Positions 1 through 8,591 are shown, counted from the first letter of the stretch. The stretch is 64,000 nt of DNA from Mesorhizobium sp. SOD10 (GCA_000824805.1 CCNA01000006.1:186001-250000); one strand, 5' to 3'. Translations and numbers: made by a program. The notes: a model not told the origin generated them from the sequence alone.

Positions 1-699
1 CGCCCGCGCGGCGCCGAGGAGGTCCGCCGTGCCGGTTTCGCCTTCATCCAGATGCGTGAGCGTATCGAGCGCCAGATCGAGCAGCGCACCGCCATGCTGA
101 CCGGCGTCAGCCACGATCTCAGGACCATCCTCACCCGATTCAAGCTGCAATTGGCGTTGGCCGGCGGCAAGTCCGAGACCAAGGCAGCGCTCAACCAGGA
201 CATCGATGACATGCAGTCGATGCTGGAGGGCTATCTCTCCTTCGCCCGCGGCGAGGCGGCGGAGGATACCGGCCGTTTCGACCTCAACGCCTATTTCCAG
301 AAGCTCGGCGAGGAAGCGCAATTGCGCGGCTGCAAACTCACGACGACGCTGACCGGCGATCCGGCCGTGCATGTGCGGCCGAACGCTTTCGCCCGGCTGC
401 TGTCGAACGTCATCGGCAATGCTTTTCGCTATGCCAAAACCGTCGACGTCCATGCCAACCATGGCCGAGGCTCGCTCATCGTCACCATCGACGACGACGG
501 GCCGGGCATCGCTCCCGACAAGCGCGAAGAGGTGTTCAAGCCTTTTCTGCGCCTCGACGAGGCGCGCAACCTGGACGCCAGCGGCACCGGACTTGGCCTG
601 TCGATCGCCCGCGACATCGCCCGCAGCCATGGCGGCGACATCAGCCTCGAGGACAGCCCGCTCGGCGGCTTGCGCGCTGTCATCAAGGTCCCTGCCTAA
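1..699 (+). CDS. Sensor histidine kinase, C-terminal part (5' end outside window)
   Basis: The reading frame is open from the first base of the window, so the gene starts upstream and only the kinase core is visible. The H-box (GVSHDLRTILTRF) puts the phosphorylated His at nt 112-114. It is followed by an ATPase domain with a G1 box (DDDGPGIAP) and a G2 box (GTGLGLSIA). This is the EnvZ-like HisKA plus HATPase layout of an inner-membrane kinase; the sensor, membrane and HAMP parts would lie to the left. The H-box has Ile where most kinases have Pro (RTIL instead of RTPL). The partner response regulator is not in the window on this side. The stimulus cannot be told from this fragment. Confidence 0.9.
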   Translation, partial: RPRGAEEVRRAGFAFIQMRERIERQIEQRTAMLTGVSHDLRTILTRFKLQLALAGGKSETKAALNQDIDDMQSMLEGYLSFARGEAAEDTGRFDLNAYFQKLGEEAQLRGCKLTTTLTGDPAVHVRPNAFARLLSNVIGNAFRYAKTVDVHANHGRGSLIVTIDDDGPGIAPDKREEVFKPFLRLDEARNLDASGTGLGLSIARDIARSHGGDISLEDSPLGGLRAVIKVPA

Positions 700-702
700 G
701 CC

Positions 703-758
703 AGAGCATGATCCCGTACCGACCTCCGGTTCGGATAAGATCATGCTCAATCAAAACA
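703..758. repeat. Dispersed palindrome, GAGCATGAT family, copy 1
   Basis: The ends AGAGCATGATC and GATCATGCTC are inverted repeats, with a CCG-rich centre and a trailing A-rich tail (TCAAAACA). It lies just after the stop codon of the sensor kinase. A second member lies at 14985-15035. Short palindromes of this type are scattered between genes in rhizobial genomes; whether this one acts as a terminator or mRNA stabiliser is unknown. Confidence 0.7.
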
Positions 759-956
759 GCTTCATCCGCCCGTCATGAAATCATGATCAAGAGCGCGCAT
801 GAAGCGCGCGACCTTCGTTGATTCGGCTCCGACGCCCCGCTTCGATCCGGTGCCCGCCCGGGTGCGCTGGAGCGAGGCGCGGGCTGCTGCCTGGTTGCCG
901 TTCCGGCACCGCGCCGGCGCGCCCAGGACTTACCGCAGCGAAGGACCGTCAGGCGC

Positions 957-992
957 ATCGGGATCGCCATGCGTATCGGGATCGCCATGCGT
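957..992. repeat. 18-bp perfect tandem duplication at the glycosyltransferase start
   Basis: ATCGGGATCGCCATGCGT occurs twice in direct succession (957-974 and 975-992). Each unit carries an in-frame ATG (969 and 987), so the duplication creates two possible starts for the following gene. Confidence 0.9.
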
Positions 993-2009
993 ATCCTGAT
1001 GATCACCGACGCATGGCGACCGCAGGTCAACGGCGTGGTGCACACGCTGGAACGCCTGACTGAGGCGCTGAAGCCCTTCGACGTCGCGCTCGATTTCCTG
1101 ACCCCGAACCTCTTTCGGACCTTGCCGATGCCGACCTATCCCGACATCCGGCTCGCCCTGACGACGCCGAGCCATGTCGCGCGTCTCATCGATGCCGCCA
1201 AGGCCGACCACATCCACATCGTTACCGAGGGTCCGCTCGGCATCATGGCACGCCGCCATTGCCGAAAGGTGGGCCGCCCCTTCACCACCAGCTATCACAC
1301 GCGCTTTCCCGAGTATCTCCGCGCCCGCCTGCCGGTGCCGGAGAGCTGGGCCTATAACTGGCTGCGCGATTTCCACAATTCCGGACAGGGCACGCTTGTC
1401 GCCACGCAATCTCTGGCGGACGATCTCGCGGCGCGCGGCTTCAACAAGCTGAGGCCCTGGACGCGCGGCGTCGACACCGACCATTTCCGGCCCGACAAGC
1501 GCAAGGAAACCAGGTTTCCCCGCCCGGTTTTCCTGTGCGTCGGCCGCGTCGCGATCGAAAAGAACCTGACCGCCTTCCTCGACCTCGACCTGCCGGGCAG
1601 CAAGGTTATCGTCGGCGAAGGGCCGGAACTGGCAAAGCTCAAGGCGCGCTATCCCGACGCGCATTTCCTCGGCCACCGACCGAACGACGAATTGGCCGAG
1701 ATCTACGCGTCGGCCGATGTCTTCGTCTTCCCAAGCCGCACCGACACCTTTGGCAACGTCATCATCGAGGCGCTGGCCAGCGGAACGCCCGTCGCCGCCT
1801 ATCCGGTGACCGGACCGATCGACATTGTCGGCGACGGTGTCGGCGGAGCGGTGTCGAACGATCTGGGCGAGGCGGCGCTGAAGGCGCTTCACGTCGATCG
1901 AGCGGAAGCCCGCCAGCGCGCCATGCGCTACAGTTGGCAGGCCTGCGCCGAACTGTTCATCGACGCGGTGGAGGAAGCGCTGGGGATGCCGCGCAAATTG
2001 GCAGCTTGA
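987..2009 (+). CDS. Glycosyltransferase family 4 (GT-B fold)
   Basis: A 340-residue cytoplasmic or membrane-associated retaining glycosyltransferase. The N-terminus MRILMITDAWRPQVNGVV is the usual acceptor-domain opening with the glycine-rich loop. The C-terminal donor-binding domain shows FVFPSRTDTFGNVIIEALA followed by SGTPVAAYPV (about residues 245-275), the E-x7-E type motif of GT4. I place the start at 987 because the family sequence begins with MRILMITD; the ATG at 969 comes from an 18-bp duplication and only adds MRIGIA. Related rhizobial GT4 enzymes make glycolipids such as glucosyl- or glucuronosyl-diacylglycerol or transfer mannose; the acceptor here is not known. It stands alone and converges on csaA across a large palindrome. 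Confidence 0.85.
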   Translation: MRILMITDAWRPQVNGVVHTLERLTEALKPFDVALDFLTPNLFRTLPMPTYPDIRLALTTPSHVARLIDAAKADHIHIVTEGPLGIMARRHCRKVGRPFTTSYHTRFPEYLRARLPVPESWAYNWLRDFHNSGQGTLVATQSLADDLAARGFNKLRPWTRGVDTDHFRPDKRKETRFPRPVFLCVGRVAIEKNLTAFLDLDLPGSKVIVGEGPELAKLKARYPDAHFLGHRPNDELAEIYASADVFVFPSRTDTFGNVIIEALASGTPVAAYPVTGPIDIVGDGVGGAVSNDLGEAALKALHVDRAEARQRAMRYSWQACAELFIDAVEEALGMPRKLAA

Positions 2010-2024
2010 TAAACGCAGCGATTG

Positions 2025-2166
2025 GGATGCGCCGAGATTCAGGTCAGGCCGAGCTGAGAATGGTGGGCTCCGAGAACCGGAGCGGAGCGTACTTGAAGTA
2101 CGTGAGCACCGGAAGCGCAGGAGACCGCCATTCGCAAGCCGGCCTCACCTGAATCTCGGCGCATCC
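2025..2166. repeat. Long palindromic element (about 142 bp), GATTCAGGTCAGGCCGA family, copy 1
   Basis: The outer arms GGATGCGCC and GGCGCATCC are exact reverse complements, and pairing continues inward through GAGATTCAGGT / ACCTGAATCTC with some mismatches. The core motif GATTCAGGTCAGGCCGA is shared with the copy at 30502-30681. The element fills the whole gap between the convergent glycosyltransferase and csaA genes, and its last base is the first base of the csaA stop codon. It would fold into one long hairpin as DNA cruciform or RNA from either strand. No coding capacity is credible. Confidence 0.85.
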
Positions 2167-2525
2167 TAGAATAGGCGCCCGCCGTCCGGCACCTTGCGCT
2201 CTATGGCGCCGAGCACCACGGCGCCCTCTTCGTCCGGAAAGCCGAGCGTCAGCACTTCCGACATGAAAGGACCGATCTGTCGCGGTGGGAAATTGACCAC
2301 CGCGAAGACCTGGCGGCCGATCAGCGTCTCCGGCGCATAATATTTGGTGATCTGCGCCGACGACTTCTTCACGCCGATCGCCGGACCGAAATCGATCTTC
2401 AGCTTGATCGCCGGCTTGCGCGCCTCCGGAAACGGCTTGGCCTCGACGATCGTACCGGCACGGATGTCGACACGGTCGAAATCGGCAAAGCTGATCTCGG
2501 GCTTGCGCTCGCTGCTGGAACTCAT
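2166..2525 (-). CDS. csaA: CsaA-type tRNA-binding / chaperone-like protein
   Basis: A 119-residue protein made almost entirely of one EMAP-II/OB-fold tRNA-binding domain. Recognisable pieces are [49 protein letters not shown] and the C-terminal [19 protein letters not shown], which match CsaA. CsaA proteins are small homodimers that bind tRNA and have been linked to protein export and chaperone activity in Bacillus; the role in rhizobia is not established. The length is normal for the family. It lies 9 bp downstream of ybjN on the same strand, so the two are probably cotranscribed. Confidence 0.9.
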   Translation of the reverse strand: MSSSSERKPEISFADFDRVDIRAGTIVEAKPFPEARKPAIKLKIDFGPAIGVKKSSAQITKYYAPETLIGRQVFAVVNFPPRQIGPFMSEVLTLGFPDEEGAVVLGAIERKVPDGGRLF

Positions 2526-2534
2526 CGGTTTGGT

Positions 2535-3035
2535 TCAGGCGTTACCGTGGGTCTCGAAGAGCACGCTGGAGAGCGCGTCCTTGGCCGATGTACCCGACCA
2601 GACAACGAACTGGAAGGCCTGGAAATAGCATTCGCAGGCCTCGAGCGCCGAAGACAGCAGCACCTCGACCTGCTGGCTCGACGGCTCGACGCCGCCGGCA
2701 AGCAGCAGCGACTGCCTGAACATAATAGCGCCTTCCTGTTCCCACAGATCGAAATGCCCGAACAGCATCTGCTCGTTGATCAGCGACAACAGCCGCATCA
2801 CTTCCAGCGCGCGTGTTTCCGGCACCTTGATGTCGAAGGCGCAGGCCAGATGCAACGCCTCGAAATCCTCCATCCAGGAAAAGGAGACGTGATAGTCGGT
2901 CCAGCTACCGGCGACCGAAATCGAAATCTCATCGTCGCCGGCGCGTTCGAAAGACCAGTCGTTGTTGTGGGCCACCTGCTCGATGACGTCCACCGGGTGG
3001 ATTTCGCGGGAGAATTCGAGTTCGAGGAGTTCCAT
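2535..3035 (-). CDS. YbjN domain-containing protein
   Basis: A 166-residue soluble protein with no signal or membrane segment. It has the YbjN-type alternation: an N-terminal stretch around HPVDVIEQVAHNNDWSFER, a central ISVAGSWTDYHVSFSWMED strand set, LINEQMLFGHFDLWEQEGAI, and a helical C-terminus ending ETHGNA. YbjN proteins resemble type III secretion chaperones in fold and are linked in enterobacteria to stress and motility; their biochemical function is not settled. It is followed after 9 bp by csaA. Alphaproteobacteria commonly carry this gene near proC, but proC is not seen here. Confidence 0.85.
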   Translation of the reverse strand: MELLELEFSREIHPVDVIEQVAHNNDWSFERAGDDEISISVAGSWTDYHVSFSWMEDFEALHLACAFDIKVPETRALEVMRLLSLINEQMLFGHFDLWEQEGAIMFRQSLLLAGGVEPSSQQVEVLLSSALEACECYFQAFQFVVWSGTSAKDALSSVLFETHGNA

Positions 3036-3347
3036 GAATGCTTCCTGTGTTCAGGGGAGCGCCACACGCTCCGCGGGGCACACACGACGAACAATCTTGT
3101 CTAGAACTCGGACGGTCAGGACTTTCCAACGCAAAGACCCAACCGGACCCCACCGCCCGGCGCATGACCCTGCTCGAATCATGCAACAAATTCAGTCTAT
3201 TGATCGGGAGTCGCGTGAACAGCCCAATTTTTCGCACTGCGTCATCCGCATGTGGAAAGGTGGCTGTGACGAAGATTCATGCAATGCCGGTAAGCGATTC
3301 ACGGCAAAGCGATTTTTCGGATCGCGCTATGTGGAAAAGTTGAACGA
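3036..3347. other. 312-bp gap between ybjN and ubiK
   Basis: Both neighbours are read leftwards, so this stretch should hold the ybjN-csaA promoter at its left side and the ubiK 3' end at its right. I find no convincing gene: the open frames here run in from shadows of the neighbours and lack ribosome sites. It contains three GANTC sites (a CcrM-type methylation target), which is unremarkable for its size. Confidence 0.4.
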
Positions 3348-3650
3348 TTATTTTTTTGCGCGGGGCTTCGCAGCACCCGCAGGTGCGGCCTGTCCGGTCA
3401 GTTCGGCGAGCTTGGCCTCGAGCGCCTCGAGGCGCGTTGCCAGCTGGATGTTGTCTTCCCGCGCCTTGACCGCCATCTCGCGCACGGCCTCGAACTCCTC
3501 GCGCTGCACCACATCCATGGAGTTCAGCATGCGCTCGGCCTGCGCCCGGAACGCGGTCTCCACCTCGCGCCGCACGCCCTGCGCGGCGCCAGCGGCGTCG
3601 GTCATGATCTTTGCGAATTCGTCGAGAATGCGGTTCGGTCCGGTCGCCAT
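3348..3650 (-). CDS. ubiK: UbiK / BMFP family accessory factor (coiled coil)
   Basis: A 100-residue protein starting MATGPNRILDEFAKIMTDA and ending in a basic tail (AKPRAKK). The middle is a long helix/coiled coil of the BMFP domain (VVQREEFEAVREMAVKARE, then LATRLEALEAKLAEL), which is the signature region. In enterobacteria UbiK (YqiC) is an accessory factor for aerobic ubiquinone biosynthesis; BMFP proteins also trimerise and bind membranes. The start at 3650 is preferred over longer frames because the family begins at this position. It lies divergent from lgt, with about 110-130 bp between start codons. Confidence 0.88.
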   Translation of the reverse strand: MATGPNRILDEFAKIMTDAAGAAQGVRREVETAFRAQAERMLNSMDVVQREEFEAVREMAVKAREDNIQLATRLEALEAKLAELTGQAAPAGAAKPRAKK

Positions 3651-3757
3651 GGCAGATCCTCGCTTTGTCGTTTTGACGTAGTGGCGCGCGGCGCGGAATG
3701 CAAGCAAAGCCTTGCCTTGACCGCGCCAAAAGCCTGCCGCATGGTCCGCGCCCGATC

Positions 3758-4636
3758 GTGACCGTCACCGGGGACCCCGTTTTGAGCGAATATTTCCTGC
3801 TGCCGCTGGCCTCCCTGCCCTTCCCCAACATCGATCCGGTCATCGTGCATGTCGGGCCGCTGGCGGTGCATTGGTACGGCGTCGGCTACATCGTCGGCAT
3901 CCTTTTTGCCTGGTGGTACGCCAAGCGTCTGGTCACCAACACCAGTCTCTGGCCGGAGGGCAAGCTGCCGATGAAGCCCGAGGACCTCGACGACTTCATC
4001 GTCTGGGCGGCGATCGGCGTCGTGCTCGGCGGACGCACCGGCTACGTGCTTTTCTATGACCTGCCGCGCTATATCGCGCATCCGCTCGACATCTTCGCGG
4101 TCTGGCAGGGCGGCATGTCGTTCCATGGCGGCCTGCTCGGCGTGATCCTTGCCATGACGCTGTTTTCGCTCAAGCGCCGCATTCCTACCTGGACATTGTT
4201 CGATGTGGTGTCGGCCGGCGTGCCGGTCGGGCTCGGCCTTGTGCGTGTCGCCAACTTCATCAATTCGGAGCTCTGGGGCCGGCCCTCGGACGTGCCCTGG
4301 GCAATTGAATTCCCCAATGGCGGCCCGTTCACCCGCCATCCCAGTCAGCTCTACGAGGCCTTGCTCGAAGGCCTCGTGCTCTTCCTGACGCTGCGCTTCC
4401 TCACCCATTCGCGGCTGAAACTGAAGACGCCGCGCTTCGTCGGCGGCGCCTTCATCTGCGGCTACGGCCTGTCGCGCATCTTCGTCGAGTTCTTCCGCGA
4501 GCCCGACCAGCAGCTCGGCTATCTGCTCGGCACCAGTTGGCTGACCATGGGCATGATCCTGTCCACGCCGATGGTGCTCGCCGGCATCTGGGCCATGGCA
4601 ACGGCGAAGCCGGCGCCTGAGCCGCGGGCGGCATGA
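3758..4636 (+). CDS. lgt: Prolipoprotein diacylglyceryl transferase
   Basis: Inner-membrane enzyme that moves diacylglycerol from phosphatidylglycerol to the lipobox Cys of prolipoproteins, the first step of lipoprotein maturation. Seven membrane segments are visible. Family motifs are [32 protein letters not shown] and the signature block [14 protein letters not shown]...[12 protein letters not shown]. No good ATG fits the expected N-terminus: I place it at GTG 3758 (292 aa), with TTG 3782 (284 aa, starting [15 protein letters not shown]) about equally likely. The ATG at 3698 would reach into the ubiK leader and is unlikely. The stop overlaps the next gene by 4 bp (ATGA), so translation is probably coupled. 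Confidence 0.93.
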   Translation: MTVTGDPVLSEYFLLPLASLPFPNIDPVIVHVGPLAVHWYGVGYIVGILFAWWYAKRLVTNTSLWPEGKLPMKPEDLDDFIVWAAIGVVLGGRTGYVLFYDLPRYIAHPLDIFAVWQGGMSFHGGLLGVILAMTLFSLKRRIPTWTLFDVVSAGVPVGLGLVRVANFINSELWGRPSDVPWAIEFPNGGPFTRHPSQLYEALLEGLVLFLTLRFLTHSRLKLKTPRFVGGAFICGYGLSRIFVEFFREPDQQLGYLLGTSWLTMGMILSTPMVLAGIWAMATAKPAPEPRAA

Positions 4637-5700
4637 CTGGGCTGAAGCAGCGCATCATAGGCCTGATCGGCGCAGCGGGGCCGATCCCGGTCAGCGAATA
4701 TATGGCGCTCTGCCTGTTCGATCCCGACGCGGGCTATTACACGACGCGCGAGCCCTTCGGCGCCGCCGGCGACTTCATCACTGCGCCCGAGATCAGCCAG
4801 ATGTTCGGCGAGCTCGTCGCCGTCTGGCTCTACCAGGCCTGGCAGGCTGCCGGCCGGCCTCTGCCCGCGACCTTCGCCGAGATCGGTCCCGGCCGCGGCA
4901 CCTTGATGAAGGACATGCTGCGCACCTGGTCGCGGCTCGACCCGGCGCTCGTCGCCGGCGCCTCCTTTGCCATGGTCGAGACCAGCCCGCGCCTGACTGA
5001 AATCCAGAAGCAGACCCTCGCCGGCCAGAGCGCGGCGCTTGCCTGGCACCAGACGATCGATACGCTGCCGCGTCAGCCGCTCTTCATCGTCGGCAATGAA
5101 TTGTTCGACGCGGTGCCGATCCGGCAGTTCGTCTATGTCGGCACGGGCTGGCGCGAGCGCGTTGTCGGCCTCGACGGGGCCGATGAGCTGCATTTCTTCG
5201 CCGGCGCGGGGTCAGTCGACCCGGCGCTGCTGCCGGCAGCCGCCGCCGATCCGCCGCAAGGCGCCATCGTCGAAGTGGCGCCTGCCCGTTCGGCGCTGAT
5301 GTCGCGGATCGCCGAACGCATAGCCGCCCGGGGCGGCGCCGGCCTCTTCATCGACTACGGCCATCTGCAACCGGGCATAGGCGACACTTTCCAGGCGTTG
5401 CGCCGGCATCAGCGCGAGGACGTTTTGGCCAATCCGGGCGAAGCCGACCTCACCGCCCATGTCGATTTCGCCGCTCTTGCCGAGATAGTGCGCGCGCACG
5501 GTCTCGACGTGCAATTGTCTACCCAGGGCGAATTCCTGCTTGGCATGGGCTTGCTCGAGCGCGCCGGCACGCTCGGCGCCCATGCCGATCCCGAAACACG
5601 TCAAGCCATTTCAGACGCGGTCGAACGCTTGGCCGGTCCCGACGCGATGGGCGAGCTGTTCAAGGTCATGAAGGTCCTGCCGGCGGCAGAACCCAGTTGA
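4633..5700 (+). CDS. SAM-dependent methyltransferase of the NDUFAF7/MidA family (COG1565)
   Basis: A 355-residue soluble protein. The N-terminal region has [16 protein letters not shown] sequence (here [19 protein letters not shown]) and [15 protein letters not shown], which are hallmarks of the family. The SAM-binding motif I is [16 protein letters not shown] (about residues 78-93). In mitochondria NDUFAF7 dimethylates an arginine of the complex I subunit NDUFS2; many alphaproteobacteria have the same gene, so a role in complex I assembly is likely but unproven here. The gene overlaps lgt by 4 bp and precedes pgeF, an arrangement common in rhizobia. Confidence 0.9.
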   Translation: MTGLKQRIIGLIGAAGPIPVSEYMALCLFDPDAGYYTTREPFGAAGDFITAPEISQMFGELVAVWLYQAWQAAGRPLPATFAEIGPGRGTLMKDMLRTWSRLDPALVAGASFAMVETSPRLTEIQKQTLAGQSAALAWHQTIDTLPRQPLFIVGNELFDAVPIRQFVYVGTGWRERVVGLDGADELHFFAGAGSVDPALLPAAAADPPQGAIVEVAPARSALMSRIAERIAARGGAGLFIDYGHLQPGIGDTFQALRRHQREDVLANPGEADLTAHVDFAALAEIVRAHGLDVQLSTQGEFLLGMGLLERAGTLGAHADPETRQAISDAVERLAGPDAMGELFKVMKVLPAAEPS

Positions 5701-5787
5701 GATCGGCGAGCGGCCTCGCGGTCTGGTCCGCTCGTTCTCCGAACTTCGCCTTGACGAACCTGCCTTGCGCGGACGACAAACCCAACC

Positions 5788-6576
5788 ATGCTGAATCAGA
5801 CCAGACCCGATCCAGTACGCTCGCCGCTGCTTGAAAAGGCTGAAGGCATGCGACACGGCTACTTCACCCGCGTCGGCGGCGTCTCCGACGGCATCTATCG
5901 CGGGCTCAACATCGGCACGGGCTCCAGCGACGATCAGACACTGGTCGCCGAGAACCGGCGGCGCGTTGCCGACTGGATGGGCGTGCCGGCGGATCATCTG
6001 TTGACCGCGCACCAGATCCATTCGCCGGATGTCATTGTCGCCAGGGAGCCATTCGCCGGTCCTCGCCCGAAAGCCGACGCCATCGTCACCGACCGTCCCG
6101 GCATCGCCATCGGCGCCTCGACCGCCGATTGCGGCCCGGTTCTCTTCGCGGATGCCGGGGCGCGCGTCATCGGCGCCGCACATGCCGGCTGGAAGGGTGC
6201 CTTTACCGGCGTGCTCGAAAACACCGTCGCCGCGATGGAAGCCCTCGGCGCCCGCCGCGAGCGCATCGTCGCCGTGCTTGGCCCCTCGATCGGCCCCGAC
6301 AATTATGAGGTCGGGCCGGAATTCGTCGCCCGCTTCATCGAAGCGGATGCCGGCAATCACTGCTATTTCAGGCCCTCGAAGACGGCCGGCCACTCGATGT
6401 TCGATCTCAACCGATATACGGTCGACCGGCTGCGCAAGGCCGGCGTGACCGCCGAGGGCCTCGGCCGCTGCACCTACGCGGAAGAAGAGCTGTTCTATTC
6501 CTACCGGCGCACCACACACCGCAAGGAAGCGGATTACGGGCGCCAGGTTTCGGCAATCGTTCTGGAGAAAGAGTAA
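5788..6576 (+). CDS. pgeF: Peptidoglycan editing factor PgeF (YfiH, multicopper-oxidase-like purine nucleoside family)
   Basis: A 262-residue cytoplasmic protein of the YfiH/DUF152 family. The metal/active-site residues sit in TAHQIHSPDV, STADCGPVLFAD and AAHAGWKGAFTG, giving the conserved His-Cys-His set. In E. coli YfiH removes wrongly incorporated L-Ser muropeptide precursors; other members act as adenosine deaminase/phosphorylase, so the old label polyphenol oxidase (laccase) is doubtful. The start MLNQTRPDP is 87 bp after the methyltransferase. Its TAA stop shares a base with the ATG of the next gene (TAATG), so the two are translationally linked. Confidence 0.92.
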   Translation: MLNQTRPDPVRSPLLEKAEGMRHGYFTRVGGVSDGIYRGLNIGTGSSDDQTLVAENRRRVADWMGVPADHLLTAHQIHSPDVIVAREPFAGPRPKADAIVTDRPGIAIGASTADCGPVLFADAGARVIGAAHAGWKGAFTGVLENTVAAMEALGARRERIVAVLGPSIGPDNYEVGPEFVARFIEADAGNHCYFRPSKTAGHSMFDLNRYTVDRLRKAGVTAEGLGRCTYAEEELFYSYRRTTHRKEADYGRQVSAIVLEKE

Positions 6577-7727
6577 TGGCGCTGCATTTCGAACGTTCGG
6601 AATTCGACGCGCGACGCGACCGGCTGCTGATCGAAATGGCCGAGAAGAAGCTCGACGCCGTGTTGCTGTTCGCGCAGGAGAGCATGTACTGGCTGACCGG
6701 CTACGACACCTTCGGCTTCTGCTTCTTCCAGTGCCTGGTGGTGAAGGCCGACGGCTCGATGGTGCTGCTCACCCGTTCGGCCGATCTCAGGCAAGCGCGC
6801 CATACTTCGACCATCGAAAACATCGTGCTGTGGACCGATCGTCAGGGCGCCAACCCAGCGATCGACCTGCGCAACCTGCTCAACGATCTCGATCTGCTCG
6901 GCGCCCGCATCGGCGTCGAATACGACACCCATGGCCTGACCGCCTATAACGGCCGCCGCCTGGACGAGCAGTTGCAGACCTTCGGCCAGATCGCCGATGC
7001 CTCCGGCATCGTCGGCCGGCTGCGCCTGTTCAAGAGTCCGGCCGAGATCGCCAAGGCGGAAAAGGCCGCCAATCTCTCCGACGACGCGCTGGATGCGGCG
7101 CTGCCGCTGATCAAGCAGGGCGGTGACGAAGGGCTCATTCTCGCAGCCATGCAGGGCGCGGTCTTTGCCGGCGGCGGCGACTATCCCGCCAACGAGTACA
7201 TCATCGGCTCCGGCGCCGATGCCTTGCTCTGTCGCTACAAGGCCGGCCGCCGCAAGCTCACCAAGAACGACCAGCTCACGCTCGAATGGGCCGGCGTCTT
7301 CCACCATTATCATGCTCCGATGATGCGCACTGTTCTGACCGGCAAGGTGTCGAAACGTCACCAGGAATTGTTCGACGCTTCCCGTGCCGCCCTGCTCGCG
7401 GTCGAGAAGGCGATGACGCCGGGCAACACCTTCGGCGATGTCTTCGACGCGCATGCGCGCACGCTCGAAGCGCACAATCTGACCAAGCACCGGCTGAACG
7501 CCTGCGGCTATTCGGTCGGCGCCCGCTTCACGCCGTCCTGGATGGACATGCCGATGTTCTACCAAGGCAATCCGGAGCCGATCGCGCCCAATATGACGCT
7601 GTTCGCGCATATGATCATCATGGACTCGGAGACCGAGACCGCGATGACGCTCGGCCGCACCTATCTCACCACGGAATCGGCGCCGAAGCCGCTGTCGCGC
7701 CATGATCTCGACTTGATCGTGCAGTGA
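6576..7727 (+). CDS. M24-family (Xaa-Pro peptidase / ectoine hydrolase-like) protein with altered metal site
   Basis: A 383-residue two-domain protein: an N-terminal creatinase-type domain (LLFAQESMYWLTGYDTFGF) and a C-terminal pita-bread domain. Ordinary M24 aminopeptidases bind two metals with D, D, H, E, E. Here the matching positions appear changed: LTLEWAGVFHHYHAPMMRT has Glu and non-Asp residues where two Asp are expected; CGYSVGARF has Tyr at the GHGIG His; LFAHMIIM lacks the Glu of the EPG motif; and the last Glu position is also not obvious. This is the pattern of metal-free members such as creatinase and ectoine hydrolase (DoeA). The substrate is unknown; amide hydrolysis of a small compound is more likely than peptide cleavage. 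Confidence 0.85.
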   Translation: MALHFERSEFDARRDRLLIEMAEKKLDAVLLFAQESMYWLTGYDTFGFCFFQCLVVKADGSMVLLTRSADLRQARHTSTIENIVLWTDRQGANPAIDLRNLLNDLDLLGARIGVEYDTHGLTAYNGRRLDEQLQTFGQIADASGIVGRLRLFKSPAEIAKAEKAANLSDDALDAALPLIKQGGDEGLILAAMQGAVFAGGGDYPANEYIIGSGADALLCRYKAGRRKLTKNDQLTLEWAGVFHHYHAPMMRTVLTGKVSKRHQELFDASRAALLAVEKAMTPGNTFGDVFDAHARTLEAHNLTKHRLNACGYSVGARFTPSWMDMPMFYQGNPEPIAPNMTLFAHMIIMDSETETAMTLGRTYLTTESAPKPLSRHDLDLIVQ

Positions 7728-7782
7728 ATCCATAATGGTTGGTCCACGCGGGGGCGTTCGCCAGCAGGGAGTTTTCAGGCAA

Positions 7783-8406
7783 ATGAGACGATCGCAGGTG
7801 ACGACCGTGTCATTGCTTGCGGCGCTGGCGCTTGGCGCCTGCACCAACGCCAAGGACGTGCTCGAACCTTCGGCGATCACCCCGCCGGCGAGCTCGGTCC
7901 AGTCTTCGGCCGCCCCACAGGCCACATCGACAACGGCCACATCTGCGACCACAACCGCGCCGGCTCCTTCGCCCGCTCCCGCGACGACGGCATCCGCAAA
8001 ACCCGCAACGCCGGCGCAAACCGCCGCCCTCGCCAGGACGCGGCTGCAGGTGGCACCGATCGTCGGCGCGTCGGTGGACGCGGCGGCACCGTTGACGGCG
8101 GAGCTGCAGACCCGTGCCAAACAGCGCGGCCTGACGCTTGTCGGCAGCACGGACCAGACGGCGACGCATGTGCTGAAGGGCTATTTTTCGACGATGTCGG
8201 AGGGCAAGGACACGACCGTCATCTATGTCTGGGACATTTACGATCCCTCCGGCAACCGCCTCCACCGCATCAATGGCCAGCAGAAGGCGCCTTCCGTCGG
8301 CAGCGGCGAAGGCTGGCCCACGGTAGCGCCCGCCACCATGCAGGCCATCGCCGACCAGACGATCGACCAGTTCGCCGCCTGGCTCGGCAGCGGCGGCGCC
8401 GGTTGA
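7783..8406 (+). CDS. Putative lipoprotein of unknown function
   Basis: A 207-residue exported protein. The start at 7783 gives a short charged N-terminus (MRRSQ), a hydrophobic stretch and a lipobox LALGAC with the modified Cys at residue 20. After it comes a low-complexity Ala/Thr/Pro/Ser linker (about residues 30-85) and a folded C-terminal domain with TRAKQRGLTLVGSTDQTATH, VLKGYFSTM and VIYVWDIYDPSGNRLHRI. The linker would let the domain reach away from the membrane. The family resembles other alphaproteobacterial lipoproteins found beside M24/prs genes, but I cannot name a function. It is 55 bp after the M24 gene and probably in the same transcript. Confidence 0.8.
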   Translation: MRRSQVTTVSLLAALALGACTNAKDVLEPSAITPPASSVQSSAAPQATSTTATSATTTAPAPSPAPATTASAKPATPAQTAALARTRLQVAPIVGASVDAAAPLTAELQTRAKQRGLTLVGSTDQTATHVLKGYFSTMSEGKDTTVIYVWDIYDPSGNRLHRINGQQKAPSVGSGEGWPTVAPATMQAIADQTIDQFAAWLGSGGAG

Positions 8407-8415
8407 TCGGATCGG

Positions 8416-8445
8416 CCGAACTGTTGCCAGCCAAACTGTTGCCAG
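8416..8445. repeat. 15-bp imperfect tandem duplication upstream of prs
   Basis: CCGAACTGTTGCCAG is followed directly by CCAAACTGTTGCCAG (one mismatch). It lies 10 bp after the lipoprotein stop and about 150 bp before prs. It may be a chance duplication or a pair of protein-binding sites for the prs promoter. Confidence 0.8.
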
Positions 8446-8591
8446 GTTGCGATGTTTTTGCGCTGTTTGTTCCGGTCGCCGCAAGGATTCCCCACAACGA
8501 GGCTTGCAATACCGGCGCGGGCCGCTAAAAGCCCGCATAAAAGGCTTATGAGAGTCTCTCCGGCCTCTCCATCCTTCACCAGGAACGGTGC

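Noticed and set aside
799..968. Possible small genes between the sensor kinase and the glycosyltransferase
   Set aside because: Frames here are Arg/Ala/Pro-rich, lack ribosome sites and overlap in several frames; treated as non-coding.
3698..3757. ATG 3698 as lgt start
   Set aside because: It would extend lgt into the ubiK leader with a charged, non-family N-terminus; GTG 3758 or TTG 3782 fits the Lgt family.
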